Assembly: GCA_002508705.1 (NCBI GenBank) | Contig: DAYL01000017.1 | Location: forward strand, 1-40,336 | Reading direction: 5' to 3' | Length of the DNA stretch: 40,336 nt | DNA from: Methanoculleus sp. UBA374 | Lineage (GTDB): Archaea; Halobacteriota; Methanomicrobia; Methanomicrobiales; Methanoculleaceae | Shown: positions 16,534-23,704 of the stretch, in pieces | Position numbering within the stretch: position 1 is the stretch's first letter | Layout of the letters: each line of letters starts with the position of its first letter | Made by a program: the position numbers and the translations under genes | The notes under the pieces: generated by a model | Database searches by the model: none | What the model was told of the DNA's origin: nothing | The model's input: only the letters and a program-made list of their open reading frames with translations

Positions 16534-16990
16534 ACGATTCACCCCTCCCGGGGAGTGGAACGGACGCAACGCTCCGTCGCTGCCCGTCCGATAACGGGGT
16601 ATCCGTGCTCTGTATATATAAGATCGATGTCCTCTCGGACGGCTAACGGCATGCGCCCGACCCGTCCCTGATCGACGCCAACGGTGACGCCCGCCGCGAG
16701 CAGCGACGGCAGCCTCGGCCTGATCGGGCGCGCCGCCATCTCGGTGCGGTCTACAGGGGAACCGGGCTTCCGGGCGGGTTCTCCTCCCTCCGGCCGCGGG
16801 CGGCACCGCCGATATCCGCGACGCGGTGCAGGCGATCCTCAACAACGGCACCCGCATCCGCTCCATGGAGACCTGTCCGAATCGACGAAAACCTTCATCG
16901 GTCCAGCGCATCGCCACGCCGAACCTGGAAAAATGGTCACATGACGGCCGCCCCTCTCTCCATGCTCCGGGCATCCGCCGCGGTATGGAA
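16534..16990. other. Intergenic region with a possible decayed ASKHA/marker-14-like fragment
   Basis: No intact gene is recognised in this span of over 450 bases. On the plus strand a short open stretch (16672-16944) without a good start contains SLGLIGRAAIS at 16711-16743, seven of eleven residues identical to SIGFTGRAAIS of the downstream marker-14 protein, then diverges. Further on, a second frame reads GGTADIRDAVQAILNNGTRI, not recognised. These may be remnants of an earlier duplicate or chance in GC-rich DNA. Confidence 0.3.
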
Positions 16991-16998
16991 AAATATAA
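16991..16998 (+). promoter_or_regulatory. TATA box of the marker-14 gene
   Basis: AAATATAA, preceded by a purine-rich GGAA as in archaeal BRE/TATA pairs, ends 25 bases before the ATG at 17024. Initiation at the usual distance would fall just before the ATG, so the mRNA is probably leaderless. This argues against the in-frame ATGs at 16826 and 16985. Confidence 0.65.
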
Positions 16999-17023
16999 GC
17001 AGACAGACGGGGAAAAGACTATT

Positions 17024-18520
17024 ATGTGTGCCCGCTTTTTGGAGCGTTTTTTTAAACCCACGCCGCATATCGTCGAGAGTCCGCCGCCGCCGTCGATCTC
17101 CCACGGAGCAGGCGCGGGCGTTCCCGAGTATCGGGCGAAGCCCTATTTTATCGTAGCGTCCGTCGAGATGGGCAATACCACCACGAAGTGCATCCTGACC
17201 GGCACCAACCTCGAAACAGGCAGGTCCTACGTCATCAACAAGACCGTGACCATGAGCCGCGACGTCCGGCAGCCATTACCGGGCGAGACGGTCTTCGGGG
17301 CAACCCTGGACGGCACGGAACTGACACGGGAGTCGGTCACGGAACTGGTGCGCGACACCCTGATCCGGTGCCACAAAGACGCCCACCTCAGCATCAAGGA
17401 CGACCTGGACTTTGTCGTCAGGAGCACCGGCGTCGTGGCGGCGATGGACTCTCCCGACCAGGTCGGCGACTTCATCATCGCTCTCGCCAACGGCTGCCTC
17501 GAAGCCGGCGTCCCCCCGCGAAAGATGACGCCGCCGATGTCTATCGACAACCTCCCCCCTAAACTCCGGCAGTTCTCGTTTGCCGACCGGGTGGTCTTCA
17601 TCGGCGCGGTTGCCGGTGTCGTGCCGCCGGTCGGGTGTACCGGCGTCGAGATGGTGGCGAACGAGATGGAGGGAGAACTTGCGATGGCGGGCATCAAGGA
17701 AGGCGCCAAGTGGACGCCGGTCGACTTCCGGAACCCCTGTATATCCATCGACTTCGGGACCACGCTCGACGGCCGGATCACGAGCGATGTCGCCCCGGAT
17801 GAGCCGAACCCGTTCGCTCAAACAACCGGAAACTTCTGCGGGCTTGCAGGCGCCATACCGGATGCAATCGTCCGGGGCACCGGGCTTGTGAAGGGCCGGA
17901 CGGGAACAGCCCTCGACCTCTTCGGCGACCATAGTATCAAGGGCGCGTTCGGGGGCAGAAAGCGCTCCGTCGTTGACGACTACGTCGACCGGTGTCATGA
18001 ACACATCGATATCAGGATCGTCCCCCCGGATCGGACGAAGTTCGGGCGGGTCCCGGTCTGCGCCGACGTTGCCGATAAATCAGGCGTCGCCCTCATCGGG
18101 TGCGACTGCGGCGTCAACGGCAGCGAGATGCCGGCACTTGAGGAGATCGGACACGAGATCTATGAGAAACACGGTATGGGCATGCTGACCGAGGTCGTCG
18201 ACCGGGTCTGCGCAAAAATGGCGCTCAGGCTCATCGACATCGCCGTCGAGAGGGGGATGGTCCCGCCGAACTCGTCAATCGGGTTCACCGGGCGGGCGGC
18301 GATCTCGGGGAGGAAACCCGAGTACATCCTCGAGGGCATCACCGAGCGGAGCCTCTACGACACGCCGAACGACCACCTGGTCTTTGTGGACGACGGCCTT
18401 GCCCGGGGAGCCGCACTGATGGGCCGGTGCATGAACTCGCTCGGCAAACCCAAAGCCCCGCTCGGCGGGGTGCGGGGAGGGCCATGTATTATGTCCCGCC
18501 GGATCAAAATAGGGAAGTAG
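17024..18520 (+). CDS. Methanogenesis marker protein 14 (DUF2114, ASKHA-like)
   Basis: The 498-residue protein matches putative methanogenesis marker 14, a family confined to methanogens and relatives and of unproven function. Its architecture looks like an ASKHA ATPase: a first phosphate-loop VEMGNTTTKCIL at 47-58, a second DFGTTLDGRI at 243-252, and an adenosine-type FTGRAAISG at 421-429. The same fold occurs in reductive activators of corrinoid proteins (RACo/RamA C-terminal domain), so a role in ATP-driven activation of a methanogenesis enzyme is plausible but is inference. Conserved cysteine-bearing segments (GCDCGVNG; CMNSLG; GGVRGGPCI) might bind a metal. The start at 17024 follows the TATA box position. 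A 78-residue gene follows after 14 bases. Confidence 0.85.
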   Translation: MCARFLERFFKPTPHIVESPPPPSISHGAGAGVPEYRAKPYFIVASVEMGNTTTKCILTGTNLETGRSYVINKTVTMSRDVRQPLPGETVFGATLDGTELTRESVTELVRDTLIRCHKDAHLSIKDDLDFVVRSTGVVAAMDSPDQVGDFIIALANGCLEAGVPPRKMTPPMSIDNLPPKLRQFSFADRVVFIGAVAGVVPPVGCTGVEMVANEMEGELAMAGIKEGAKWTPVDFRNPCISIDFGTTLDGRITSDVAPDEPNPFAQTTGNFCGLAGAIPDAIVRGTGLVKGRTGTALDLFGDHSIKGAFGGRKRSVVDDYVDRCHEHIDIRIVPPDRTKFGRVPVCADVADKSGVALIGCDCGVNGSEMPALEEIGHEIYEKHGMGMLTEVVDRVCAKMALRLIDIAVERGMVPPNSSIGFTGRAAISGRKPEYILEGITERSLYDTPNDHLVFVDDGLARGAALMGRCMNSLGKPKAPLGGVRGGPCIMSRRIKIGK

Positions 18521-18534
18521 GAGTTGAAAAATCG

Positions 18535-18771
18535 ATGGCCGAAGAAGAACAGCTCTACGATATGCTCGTTCCCCCGGGCGTGCCCCGCAAGATGATCTAC
18601 GATGTCGTTGAGAAATACGACGTGGAAGTGGTGCGACGGCCGCAGAAGCTGTCGTTTGCAAACATGGACGGGGACATACGGGAACTGCTGGCGTTCCGCG
18701 GGAAGAGAGAGGTCGTCGAAGAGGTGCAGAAGTACCTTCTCGCGCGGCTGAAGGAGTTCGTCGCGGAATAG
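18535..18771 (+). CDS. Small conserved-looking protein downstream of marker 14
   Basis: The 78-residue product is acidic and compact: MAEEEQLYDMLVPPGVPRKM, then a helix, YDVEVVRRPQKLSFANMDGD, and a C-terminal helical stretch rich in Glu, Val and Leu. I do not recognise a named family. It begins 14 bases after the marker-14 stop with GGAG overlapping that stop codon, so it is cotranscribed and may be a partner of marker 14. It has no membrane segment or signal peptide. The alternating helix and strand character could form a small alpha/beta domain. Confidence 0.7.
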   Translation: MAEEEQLYDMLVPPGVPRKMIYDVVEKYDVEVVRRPQKLSFANMDGDIRELLAFRGKREVVEEVQKYLLARLKEFVAE

Positions 18772-18779
18772 ATATACTC

Positions 18780-18784
18780 TTTTT
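18780..18784 (+). terminator. Oligo-T terminator after the marker-14 operon
   Basis: CTTTTTCTTATT follows the stop by about nine bases, a typical archaeal T-rich stop signal without a strong stem. Confidence 0.4.
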
Positions 18785-18794
18785 CTTATTCGAA

Positions 18795-18918
18795 GTCAGG
18801 TGCGCTGGTTCGGAGGAGGAGCCGTCACACAGAGAGTATTTGAGGGCACCCCGGTATTCCTCTGGCAGTGAAATCCCATCCGCGGTTTTTTTAACGAACT
18901 GTGCAACTCGCACCTGAC
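18795..18918. repeat. 124-bp segment bounded by 10-bp inverted repeats
   Basis: GTCAGGTGCG (18795-18804) and CGCACCTGAC (18909-18918) are perfect inverted repeats. No transposase is inside. It may be a small non-autonomous element or a long-range stem; no target duplication was seen. Confidence 0.35.
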
Positions 18919-18939
18919 AGTGCTCCTGTTCCAGTTCTG

Positions 18940-18958
18940 CCGAATCGTCGCGATTCGG
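18940..18958. repeat. Short hairpin in the 18.8-19.3 kb spacer
   Basis: CCGAATCG, loop TCG, CGATTCGG: a perfect 8-bp stem of unknown role. Confidence 0.4.
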
Positions 18959-19144
18959 AACCCAGGCAACATCTCACGCTCGAACACGCGCTATAACCGT
19001 GAGAGAGGTCCCGGTAGACCGGACCCGTGGGAGTACCGCCATGGGGAGGGGCTGACGGGGAGGGGGCAGGCGGAAGTCGAACACCGGAGGCGCGGGTCTC
19101 CCACAGTCCACCAATCGGACATTGTACGAACACCTATTGCTTTA

Positions 19145-19226
19145 ACGGCGGTTTCGCCGTGCTGGTATGGCTGTAATGTCAACAAGAAACCAGCGATCAA
19201 GGAAAAGCCTTGACTACTGGTTTCTT
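19145..19226 (+). ncRNA. Tandem stem-loops upstream of the AAA ATPase gene (possible structured RNA or element end)
   Basis: Two hairpins lie in a row. The first (19145-19160) is ACGGCG, GTTT loop, CGCCGT. The second (19184-19226) is larger: outer arms AAGAAACCAG and CTGGTTTCTT pair perfectly, a symmetric 3x3 internal loop (CGA/CTA) follows, then inner arms TCAAGG and CCTTGA close a five-base loop. Such a bipartite stem is far beyond chance. It lies about 55 bases before the ATG of an AT-richer gene, so it could be a leader RNA, a terminator (TTTTG follows) or a single-stranded recombination site. Nothing shows which; the ncRNA label is tentative. Confidence 0.4.
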
Positions 19227-19281
19227 TTGCGCCGCTTGCTATATTATGATACTATGCTTACGTGAACCGGAGGCAAAAACC

Positions 19282-20007
19282 ATGTTGAGCGATCTATATG
19301 TTACCGGCATTAAACTGGCGAAAGATATTCCCTCGGACAACTACCTGTACGATTTACCAGTGATCAAACATCTTCAGGACATGGAAGAATTGCCGATCAG
19401 CAAGCATGTAACTTTTTTTGTTGGAGAAAACGGCATTGGCAAGTCCACACTCATTGAAGCCATTGCGGTGTCGATGGGCTTTAATCCCGAAGGCGGAACG
19501 ATAAACTTCAATTTTTCCACGGAGGATTCTCATTCGGAACTGTATCGCTACTTAACCGTTTGTAAAGGAGTAAAGCGGCATAAGGATGGATTTTTCCTCC
19601 GTGCGGAGAGCTTTTACAACGTAGCAACCAACATTGACAGGGTCCGTGCAATCCCCAGTTACGGTGGCGTTTCACTGCATGCGCAATCCCATGGAGAGAG
19701 TTTTATGGCGTTGGTGGAAAATAGGTTTGGCGGCAATGGTCTATACATCCTTGATGAACCGGAAGCGGCCCTGTCGCCCTCTCGCCTGTTACAGTTAATG
19801 TGCTGTATTGATGATCTGGTAAAACATAACTCTCAATTCATCATTTCCACCCATTCACCGATCCTCATGGCTTTTCCTGATGCGGAGGTGTTTGAACTTT
19901 CGGAGAAAGGAATAAACTCCATACCATATCAGGAAACCGAGCATTTCCGTATCACTAAACAGTTTGTGAATGCGCCGGAAAAGATGCTCAAATATTTGCT
20001 TGAATAG
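19282..20007 (+). CDS. AAA-family (ABC-like) ATPase, probably acquired from bacteria
   Basis: The 241-residue protein resembles the COG3910 type of single-domain ABC/SMC-like ATPase: Walker A GENGIGKST near residue 48, a signature-like QSHGESF near 136, Walker B GLYILDEPEAALS near 154 and a switch STHSPIL near 190. Such proteins are often cargo of mobile elements or act in stress and defence; the role here is unknown. The DNA is visibly AT-richer than its neighbours and uses codons such as AAA, ATT and TTT freely, and CGGAGG ten bases before the ATG is a strong bacterial-type ribosome-binding site, all pointing to transfer. The stop codon TAG donates its G to the inverted repeat of the next element, so that insertion lies exactly at the gene's end. 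Confidence 0.85.
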   Translation: MLSDLYVTGIKLAKDIPSDNYLYDLPVIKHLQDMEELPISKHVTFFVGENGIGKSTLIEAIAVSMGFNPEGGTINFNFSTEDSHSELYRYLTVCKGVKRHKDGFFLRAESFYNVATNIDRVRAIPSYGGVSLHAQSHGESFMALVENRFGGNGLYILDEPEAALSPSRLLQLMCCIDDLVKHNSQFIISTHSPILMAFPDAEVFELSEKGINSIPYQETEHFRITKQFVNAPEKMLKYLLE

Positions 20008-20165
20008 GAGGTCGTCCCAAAATCTCTTTGTCGGGAGGGGGACACCCAATAGAAAGCCGTTTCATCATCCTTGCCCTGGATCTGGTTCAGATGGTAGAAA
20101 CTTTGGAGGTGAGTGCTCCGATCTGAGTGTACCGGAGGTCCAGGGACCCTTTTGGGACGACCTCC
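20007..20165. mobile_element. 159-bp MITE-like element with 16-bp terminal inverted repeats
   Basis: GGAGGTCGTCCCAAAA at 20007-20022 and its perfect reverse complement TTTTGGGACGACCTCC at 20150-20165 bound a 159-bp segment. It has no plausible transposase and contains further self-complementary strings (CCCTGGA/TCCAGGG; ATCTG-GTT-CAGAT), so it can fold on itself. This is the structure of a miniature inverted-repeat transposable element mobilised by an IS elsewhere in the genome. No clear target duplication is visible. The left end overlaps the last base of the ATPase stop codon. Confidence 0.75.
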
Positions 20166-20287
20166 ATCTTTGGTTGCAGATGCTCCAGCATACGGGTGGG
20201 CCTGAGGAGGCTTGGTTCCGGCCATACCCGTATTCCTGGCCCGTACTTGCCGGGACATGGTGCGGCGCGCAGGTCAGCCGCCAGCCC

Positions 20288-20295
20288 AAAAAAAA
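20288..20295 (-). terminator. Oligo-T terminator of the carS-pyrE-purD-argF operon
   Basis: On the minus strand a run of eight T begins 17 bases after the argF stop, a clear archaeal termination signal. The 20166-20287 spacer between it and the inverted-repeat element shows nothing recognisable. Confidence 0.6.
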
Positions 20296-20311
20296 GTAAC
20301 TCTCTTTCTCC

Positions 20312-21241
20312 TCACTCCGCCGGGGGCATCCCGCCGGCGATCAGCCGCACGAGCAGCGCCTTCTGGGCGTGGAGCCGGTTCTCGGCCTGGTCCCAGACGA
20401 TGCTCTGCGGTCCTTCCAGCACCTCGTCGGTAATCTCCTCCCCCCGGTGGGCGGGGAGACAGTGCATCACGAGGGCGTCCGGCGGCGCGCGGCGAAGAAG
20501 GTGAGAATCTATCGTGTAGTTCCTGAGGGCCCGCAGGCGCTCGGCACGCTCCTGCTCGTCGCCCATCGAGACCCATATGTCGGTGTAGAGGACGTCCGCA
20601 TCACGGACCGCCTCCTCCGGGTCTGTGACGACGTTGACCCTGCCCCCCGCCGCCCGTGCCTGATTGACGACCGCATCCTTCGGACGGTAACCCGGGGGGC
20701 TTGCGACGGTGATCTCCATCCCGGTCAGGGCCGAAGAGAGGATCCAGGAATTGCAGACGTTGTTGCCGTCTCCGATCCACGCGAGTTTCAGGTCGTGAAG
20801 GTCGTCGAAGCGCTCGCTGAGGGTCATGATATCGGCGAGCACCTGACAGGGGTGCAGCCGGTCCGATAGGCCGTTGATGATCGGAACGGTCGAGTAGCGG
20901 GCGAATTCCTCGACGGAAGCATGATCGTAGGCCCGGATCATCACCGCATCGACGTAGCGGGAAAGCACCCGTGCCGTATCCCGGATCTCCTCACCCCGAC
21001 CAAGTTGCATATCCTGGGGGTTCAGGAAGAGCGCATGGCCCCCGAGGTCGGTCATCCCCACCTCAAACGAGACCCGGGTGCGGGTGGACGCCTTCTCAAA
21101 GATCATCGCAAGATTCTTTCCCCGGAGGTACTCGTGCGCGATTCCTGCGAACTTCAGCCGTTTTAAGCGTTCAGCATCGTCGACAATGCTTGCAAGTTCA
21201 CCCGCATCGATATCGACGATCGAGAGAAAATCTTTCTTCAT
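20312..21241 (-). CDS. argF: Ornithine carbamoyltransferase
   Basis: The 309-residue enzyme makes citrulline from ornithine and carbamoyl phosphate. Carbamoyl-phosphate motif STRTR is at residues 52-56, HPCQVLAD (carbamoyl-binding HPxQ) near 126, a DGNNVCNSW segment near 155 typical of ornithine rather than aspartate transcarbamylases, and the ornithine-loop [11 protein letters not shown] near 257. The start at 21241 overlaps the purD stop by four bases (ATGA) and has GGAG just upstream; an upstream in-frame start at 21265 is not needed. It is the last gene of a mixed operon. Confidence 0.96.
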   Translation of the reverse strand: MKKDFLSIVDIDAGELASIVDDAERLKRLKFAGIAHEYLRGKNLAMIFEKASTRTRVSFEVGMTDLGGHALFLNPQDMQLGRGEEIRDTARVLSRYVDAVMIRAYDHASVEEFARYSTVPIINGLSDRLHPCQVLADIMTLSERFDDLHDLKLAWIGDGNNVCNSWILSSALTGMEITVASPPGYRPKDAVVNQARAAGGRVNVVTDPEEAVRDADVLYTDIWVSMGDEQERAERLRALRNYTIDSHLLRRAPPDALVMHCLPAHRGEEITDEVLEGPQSIVWDQAENRLHAQKALLVRLIAGGMPPAE

Positions 21242-22530
21242 GCGATCTCCTTCATGTGCCGGCACCGCCTATCGAGGAGTTCCCGGGTGCCGATATCCCT
21301 CCGGTGGAAAACGTTTCCCGAGACGGAAGACGCCGCCTTCTCGGCGATCGCCTCGGCCTCGTCAAGCGTCTCGCCCTTCCCGACGAACGCAAGCGTCCGC
21401 GACGTCCGGGTATAGAGCATCCCGTCCCGTTCTTCGACGTTTGCGTAGTAGAGCCGGGCGTCGCCGTAATCGCCGATGGTGAGAGGCTGGCGGGTCGCCG
21501 GGGCCTCCGGGTAACCCTCAGGGACAAGGTACTTGCAGACCGTCGCTTCATGCCCAAACCGGACATGCGACGGCGAAAGGTCTCCCTTTGTGATATGGCG
21601 GACGATCTCGGAGAAGTCCGACTCCAGAAGAGAGAGAACGTTCATCGCCTCAGGATCTCCGAAACGGGCATTGAACTCGATGACCCTGGGACCGTCGCGG
21701 GTGTTCATGAACTGGCCGTAGAGGATCCCCCGGTAGGGCGCTCCTTCGTCCCGCATGGCCGCGACGGTCTCCCGCATAATCTGGAGCGCTTTCTCGTAGT
21801 CGGAGGGACTGACAAACGGGAGCATGTGGTCCAGCATGGAGTATGAACCCATCCCGCCGGTATTCGGCCCCACATCCCCTTCGTATGCACGTTTATGGTC
21901 CTGCACGAGCGGCATGGGCACCAGGTGCTCACCGTCGACGAACGCCTGAAGGGTGAACTCCTCCCCAAAAAGCCGTTCCTCCAGCACGACGTCGCCCCCG
22001 AGTTTCCGGACGTACTCAACCGCCCCTGCAGCATCGACGTGCTCGCCCATGACCCGCACACCCTTCCCGCCGGTGAGTCCGATAGGTTTGATGGCGAGGT
22101 CCCCGTCGTAGGCCTCGATGAACCGCCGTGCTTCTTCCAGGTCATGACAGACCCGGTATTCCGGGCATCCCGCGATCCCGTGCTGTTCCATCAATCTCCG
22201 GCAGAACGCCTTATCCGTCTCAAGCCGTGCGGCCGCACGGGTCGGCCCCACAGAAGGTATCCCCGCCGCCTCGAGGTGATCGACGATGCCCGCCTCAAGA
22301 GGCGCCTCCGGCCCGATGACCGCAGCGTCAAGCGCGTTCTTTGTGGCGAACTCTACTATCTCCGGGATATTGGTCTCTTTCTCGAGAAGCACCCGCTCCG
22401 CGAGCCGGGCGATCCCCGGGTTTTTGCGTGCCATAACAGAAAATATTCTCACGCCGCTGTTGCAGGATAGGGCCCTGGCGATCGCATGCTCCCTGCCACC
22501 ACCGCCTACAACGAGTACTTTCATATCCAT
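21238..22530 (-). CDS. purD: Phosphoribosylamine-glycine ligase (GAR synthetase)
   Basis: The 430-residue ATP-grasp enzyme catalyses the second step of purine synthesis. It begins with [18 protein letters not shown], has [14 protein letters not shown] near 73, the ATP-binding [11 protein letters not shown] near 147, [10 protein letters not shown] near 229 and the metal-binding [10 protein letters not shown] near 287. Length is normal. Two starts six bases apart (22530, 22524) cannot be separated. It is cotranscribed with pyrE upstream (25-base gap) and argF downstream (overlap). Confidence 0.96.
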   Translation of the reverse strand: MDMKVLVVGGGGREHAIARALSCNSGVRIFSVMARKNPGIARLAERVLLEKETNIPEIVEFATKNALDAAVIGPEAPLEAGIVDHLEAAGIPSVGPTRAAARLETDKAFCRRLMEQHGIAGCPEYRVCHDLEEARRFIEAYDGDLAIKPIGLTGGKGVRVMGEHVDAAGAVEYVRKLGGDVVLEERLFGEEFTLQAFVDGEHLVPMPLVQDHKRAYEGDVGPNTGGMGSYSMLDHMLPFVSPSDYEKALQIMRETVAAMRDEGAPYRGILYGQFMNTRDGPRVIEFNARFGDPEAMNVLSLLESDFSEIVRHITKGDLSPSHVRFGHEATVCKYLVPEGYPEAPATRQPLTIGDYGDARLYYANVEERDGMLYTRTSRTLAFVGKGETLDEAEAIAEKAASSVSGNVFHRRDIGTRELLDRRCRHMKEIA

Positions 22531-22555
22531 CTATTCGCCTGCTCGTAAAAAATGT

Positions 22556-23068
22556 TTATCCGTCCAGCAGTTCACTGACCCGCACAAGCGCAAGAAGCAC
22601 TGCACCTTTTTCTGCAAGCGCCTCATGAGCGCCAGTTTCCCGGTCGACGACGGTCACCACCCGGTCGACGTGCGCACCGGCGTGCCGCAGGGCTTCGAGG
22701 CCGTAAAGAGCACTTCCCCCGGACGTGGTCACGTCCTCGACCAGCAGCACGTTTCTGTCGCGCACCTCGCCGATGATCGTCCCGGCTTTGCCATGGTCCT
22801 TCTCCGCCCTCCGGATGATGGCATAGGGCCGGCCGCTTGCAAGCGAGACGGCGACGGCGATCGGTACGGCGCCGACCGCCACTCCGGCCACCGTATCAAA
22901 CTCCCAGCCTTCGGCAATGGCTTTCCCGATTGCCGCAAGGACGGCAGGGTTCGTCGTTGCGGCTTTGATGTCGATGTAGTAGGAACTCCGGGCTCCCGAC
23001 GCAAGGACAAAGTCCCCGAACTCGATAGCCCCGTTCTCAGTCAGTAGTGTCGCGATTGGGTTTACCAT
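22556..23068 (-). CDS. pyrE: Orotate phosphoribosyltransferase
   Basis: The 170-residue enzyme attaches PRPP to orotate to give OMP. It has the short archaeal length, an N-terminal FGDFVLASGARSSYYIDIK segment that binds orotate, VAGVAVGAVPIAVA, the flexible-loop residues RRAEKDHG, and the PRPP motif VLLVEDVTTSGGSAL near 108. It overlaps the carS stop by seven bases, so translation is coupled. pyrC for the same pathway is 13 kb away. Confidence 0.95.
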   Translation of the reverse strand: MVNPIATLLTENGAIEFGDFVLASGARSSYYIDIKAATTNPAVLAAIGKAIAEGWEFDTVAGVAVGAVPIAVAVSLASGRPYAIIRRAEKDHGKAGTIIGEVRDRNVLLVEDVTTSGGSALYGLEALRHAGAHVDRVVTVVDRETGAHEALAEKGAVLLALVRVSELLDG

Positions 23069-23625
23069 GGTACTTCTTTAACTCCGATGTAATAGCCGAT
23101 AATGTTCACGATCCGGTGAAGGAGGGGCGTCATGACGACGATCCAGACTGCAATGGGGAAGGTAAGATTCTCAAGCAGCCACCGGGGATCGAACAGGAGG
23201 AGGAGCAGGAAGGAACCGACGACCAGGTCATACTGGTCGGCGATCGGCCAGGATTCACCCCGTTCTTTACCCAGCCTCCGCTTCAGGAAACTTTTGACGA
23301 GATCGCCAAGGAGCGCACCCGTCGCGAGAAGCGTAACCGAGAGGAACGTATGCTGGGGGAACAGATCCAGACCGAACGCAGAGGCGGCCCAGATCTGGAT
23401 AAGACCCAGCAGCACCCCGGAGACCACGCCTCCGATGAACCCCCGGTACGTCTTGCCGTCGCCAAAGATCCTTCGCCCGTCGCGAAACGTCTTCCCAAAG
23501 TCGATGGGCGTCCCGCCTCCGAGGACCGCGGCCGCTGAGTTCGGCACGTACGCAGGAAGCATGATCCACAGCGCCGCAATACCGGAAAAGAGCCAGTATC
23601 CGAGTATAGTATCAAATAGTGTCAA
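23062..23625 (-). CDS. carS: CDP-archaeol synthase (CTP:DGGGP cytidylyltransferase)
   Basis: The 187-residue membrane protein activates digeranylgeranylglyceryl phosphate with CTP, the branch point to archaeal phospholipids. The DUF46/CarS pattern is clear: membrane helix 1, LPAYVPNSAA, GGGTPIDFG, RDGRRIFGDGKTYRGFIGG near 48, then alternating hydrophobic helices with a GDLVKSFLKRRLG loop. The only fitting start is TTG at 23625; no in-frame ATG lies upstream before a stop. A TATA-like TTTATATTTAC about 20-25 bases away suggests a nearly leaderless message. It opens the operon carS-pyrE-purD-argF and faces the Tes-like gene. Confidence 0.9.
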   Translation of the reverse strand: MTLFDTILGYWLFSGIAALWIMLPAYVPNSAAAVLGGGTPIDFGKTFRDGRRIFGDGKTYRGFIGGVVSGVLLGLIQIWAASAFGLDLFPQHTFLSVTLLATGALLGDLVKSFLKRRLGKERGESWPIADQYDLVVGSFLLLLLFDPRWLLENLTFPIAVWIVVMTPLLHRIVNIIGYYIGVKEVPW

Positions 23626-23638
23626 TACCCAGTATAAT

Positions 23639-23658
23639 CAGTAAATATAAAGATTAAC
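23639..23658. promoter_or_regulatory. Shared AT-rich core promoter between carS and the Tes-like gene
   Basis: CAGTAAATATAAAGATTAAC reads as a TATA box in both directions: AAATATAA for the rightward Tes-like gene (leader about 30 nt) and TTATATTTAC for leftward carS. Both coding starts are at fitting distances. Competition for TBP at one box would couple the two lipid genes; this is inference. Confidence 0.5.
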
Positions 23659-23704
23659 GTGTCGAAATATGAGTGCATGAATAATTGATGGGCACGGTGA
23701 GAGA

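Noticed and set aside
16534..17061. Extension of the PNPOx-like protein to 310 residues
   Set aside because: The family domain and a strong ribosome-binding site fix the start at 16533; the extension is Arg-rich and lacks structure.
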